Assembly: GCF_947496485.1 (NCBI RefSeq)
Contig: NZ_CANMCZ010000001.1
Span: 1,669,596-1,733,595 of the forward strand
Source of the DNA: an uncultured Winogradskyella sp.
Lineage (GTDB): Bacteria > Bacteroidota > Bacteroidia > Flavobacteriales > Flavobacteriaceae
Direction: 5' to 3'
DNA: 64,000 bases
Under the pieces are notes generated by a model. It ran no database searches. It was given only the letters and a program-made list of their open reading frames with translations, and was not told the origin of the DNA. This document shows, one piece after another, positions 62,192 to 64,000 of this stretch (its first letter is position 1; every line of letters starts with the position of its first letter). Both the position numbers and the translations under genes were made by a program.

Positions 62192-63604
62192 ATGAGCAAT
62201 TTTAAAGACAACCCTTATTTTCAATTGTTTTTTAAACAAAAAGAAAATCAATATAACATAGGTAACAGTAGCTATAGCAAGCGAATTAAAAAATTAAATA
62301 CACTTCAACGAGCAATAGAAATAACTTATAGACAACAAATAAAAGAAGCTTTATATAAAGATTTAAAACGTCCTTTAGTAGAATCGGATTTAGTGGCTAT
62401 ATATCTTGTGATAAAAGAAATTAAACATGCTAAGGCTAACCTTCATCGATGGTTAAAGAACAAAAAAGCGAAAACAGACATTGTATTATTGGGTACAAAA
62501 TCTTGGGTCAAGTATGAGCCTAAAGGTGTTTGTTTAATTATTTCACCGTGGAATTATCCTATTAACCTTACATTTTCGCCATTAGTAGCTGCAATAGCTG
62601 CAGGTAATACTGTAATTATAAAGCCTTCAGAAATATCGAAACATTGTTCTGAGATAATGCAAACTATGATCAAGGACTTGTTCGAAGATAATGAGGTGGC
62701 GTTAGTGCAAGGGGATGCTGATGTAGCAAGGAATTTATTAGAATTACCTTTCAATCATATCTTTTTTACAGGTTCAATTCCTGTTGGAAAATTAGTTATG
62801 AAAGCTGCAGCTAAAAACCTCTCGTCTGTGACTTTAGAGTTAGGAGGTAAGTCGCCAGTAATTATAGACAAGTCTGTAGATATGAAATTGGCAGCAAGAA
62901 CAGTGGCTTGGTTAAAACATTTTAATTGTGGACAAACTTGTATAGCACCTGATTATATTTTTATACACGATAGTGTTTTAGATTTATTTATAAATCACTA
63001 TAAGTATTACTTGAACAAATTTTATAGCAAAGATGCTTCAAACTCTAATAGCTATGGAAGAATTATTAATGAAAAACATTTTAGTAGACTAATATCCTAT
63101 GTGGATGATGCTAAAACAAATGGAGCTAAATTTATAGTAGAGGGCAAAATAAAGTCAGAAGAACGATTTATTGGTCCTACCGTTATATCAAATTTAGAAC
63201 AAGAATCCCTTTTGATGCAAGAAGAAATTTTCGGTCCTATTTTACCCTTAAAAACATATAAAACGAAAGAGCAGGTTATTGAATACCTAAAAGATAAAGA
63301 TAAGCCACTAGCATTATATGTCTACTCTAAATCGAAATCCTTTATCAACTACATTGTTGCTAATACCAGAGCAGGTACAACATGTATTAATGCAAATGGA
63401 ATACAATTTTCTAACCATAATTTGCCATTTGGTGGCAGTAATAGTAGTGGTATCGGTAAGGCCCACGGATTTTATAGTTTTAAAGCCTTTTCAAATGAAC
63501 GTGCTGTGTTGAGGCGTTACGCACTTGGACCTATAGCATTACTTTTCCCACCTTATACAGATTTAAAAGAGAAATTGGCGAAATTTACTGTAAAGTGGTT
63601 TTAA
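62192..63604 (+). CDS. aldehyde dehydrogenase (ALDH3-like)
   Basis: A 470-residue NAD(P)-dependent dehydrogenase. Motifs: SPWNYPINLTFSPLVAAIAA, IIKPSE (cofactor Lys), FFTGSIPVGKLVM, catalytic Glu216 in LELGGKSP and Cys250 in NCGQTCIAPDY. The short N-terminus and hydrophobic C-terminal tail (LGPIALLFPPYTDLKEKL) place it near the ALDH3/fatty aldehyde branch. It lies alone between cphA and the asparaginase gene; substrate unknown. Confidence 0.93.
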   Translation: MSNFKDNPYFQLFFKQKENQYNIGNSSYSKRIKKLNTLQRAIEITYRQQIKEALYKDLKRPLVESDLVAIYLVIKEIKHAKANLHRWLKNKKAKTDIVLLGTKSWVKYEPKGVCLIISPWNYPINLTFSPLVAAIAAGNTVIIKPSEISKHCSEIMQTMIKDLFEDNEVALVQGDADVARNLLELPFNHIFFTGSIPVGKLVMKAAAKNLSSVTLELGGKSPVIIDKSVDMKLAARTVAWLKHFNCGQTCIAPDYIFIHDSVLDLFINHYKYYLNKFYSKDASNSNSYGRIINEKHFSRLISYVDDAKTNGAKFIVEGKIKSEERFIGPTVISNLEQESLLMQEEIFGPILPLKTYKTKEQVIEYLKDKDKPLALYVYSKSKSFINYIVANTRAGTTCINANGIQFSNHNLPFGGSNSSGIGKAHGFYSFKAFSNERAVLRRYALGPIALLFPPYTDLKEKLAKFTVKWF

Positions 63605-63614
63605 AGGAGATTAG

Positions 63615-64000
63615 TTAAACTTTGTTGAAATAATCAGACTGAATCTGCTCGTTAACCCCATTTTGAAATTTAGTCATACTAAACCATTGATGTATGGCAT
63701 AACTTCCAGTTTCACCTTGTTTGTTGACAGCAATATAGCCTACCTGAAAATTCTTATAATCACTTTTAGGTTTATTTACAATTCTAGTTATAGCTTCTTC
63801 GCAGGCTTCTTGAGGGGATTTGCCTTGTCGCATAAGTTCCACGACTAAAAAGCTACCAACCGTTTTTACAACTTCTTCACCTAAGCCTGTAGCAACACAT
63901 GCACCAATTTCATTATCTACAAACAAACCTGAACCAATAATAGGAGAATCACCAACACGTCCTCCCATTTTATAAGCTAAACCACTTGTAGTGCATGCAC
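63615..64000 (-). CDS. glycosylasparaginase-type Ntn hydrolase, C-terminal part
   Basis: The gene runs off the right edge; the visible frame continues open to 64000 past the first internal Met. It reads CTTSGLAYKMGGRVGDSPII, GACVATGLGEEVVKTVGSFL, VVELMRQGKSPQEACEEAI, which is the beta-subunit part of N4-(beta-N-acetylglucosaminyl)-L-asparaginase, including the substrate-binding Arg-Val-Gly-Asp and Thr-Gly-Leu-Gly. The autocleavage Asp-Thr site should be just outside the window. It would remove the sugar-linked Asn amide, or act as a related asparaginase. Confidence 0.85.
   Translation of the reverse strand, partial: ACTTSGLAYKMGGRVGDSPIIGSGLFVDNEIGACVATGLGEEVVKTVGSFLVVELMRQGKSPQEACEEAITRIVNKPKSDYKNFQVGYIAVNKQGETGSYAIHQWFSMTKFQNGVNEQIQSDYFNKV

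Overview
The window is a 64-kb chromosomal segment of an AT-rich member of the Bacteroidota, almost certainly a marine Flavobacteriaceae (the Winogradskyella/Lacinutrix/Psychroserpens type of genome). Signs are the type IX secretion sorting domain, a hybrid two-component regulator, the gene order rplM-rpsI-rpsB-tsf-pyrH-frr, Bacteroidota-style promoters (TTTG, about 20 bases, TAnnTTTG), almost no Shine-Dalgarno sequences, and many lipoproteins ending in a Cys lipobox. No CRISPR array, IS element, prophage or rRNA operon was seen; one tRNA (Ser, GGA) is present.

Layout. 1-7.2 kb: a cut-off secreted protein, then a tetR-tolC-MFP-RND tripartite efflux operon read leftwards from one promoter with an inverted-repeat operator candidate. 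7.3-8.6 kb: polyprenyl diphosphate synthase plus a coupled small protein. 8.6-16.5 kb: a clade II nitrous oxide reductase (nos) operon in the order cytochrome c, fasciclin protein, nosZ, membrane protein, nosL, nosD, nosF, nosY, small lipoprotein. It diverges from an Rrf2-type Fe-S regulator, with one Crp/Fnr-like palindrome placed symmetrically between the two promoters. 16.5-21.3 kb: a beta-barrel protein and sucA-sucB. 21.3-21.8 kb: a 520-base stretch with no long gene that holds a terminator, a 37-codon membrane-peptide ORF, two identical 33-bp repeats built on a palindrome, and a candidate structured small RNA. 21.8-28.7 kb: lone LuxR-type response regulator, retropepsin-like protein, TatD, asparaginase, tRNA-Ser, and an exbB-exbD-exbD energiser cluster. 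28.7-44.5 kb: rpoN, asnS, an MMPL-type RND exporter, a barrel protein, then frr, pyrH, a TPR/TolB-like protein, tsf, rpsB, rpsI, rplM, a DUF3179 lipoprotein and a barrel partner. 44.6-52.9 kb: Sua5, a cNMP-binding/TrxR-like flavoprotein paired with a UBP-type zinc finger protein, polA, a cupin protein bracketed by a duplicated terminator element, and a type IX-secreted triple-repeat protein. 53-64 kb: a 1341-residue hybrid two-component regulator, a compact cyanophycin module (isoaspartyl peptidase, cyanophycinase, cyanophycin synthetase), an aldehyde dehydrogenase and a cut-off glycosylasparaginase.

How it works together. The nos module gives the cell an N2O sink fed through anchored periplasmic electron carriers, and its shared promoter suggests oxygen or NO control. 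CphA makes the polymer, CphB cuts it to beta-Asp-Arg and IaaA splits the dipeptide, so storage and re-use of nitrogen are encoded within 4.6 kb. Most other genes are ordinary housekeeping. I did not find a clearly new defence or mobile system; the best leads are regulatory (the 21.3-21.8 kb region, the nos/Rrf2 intergenic region, ribosomal-protein leaders) and the UBP zinc finger/flavoprotein pair.
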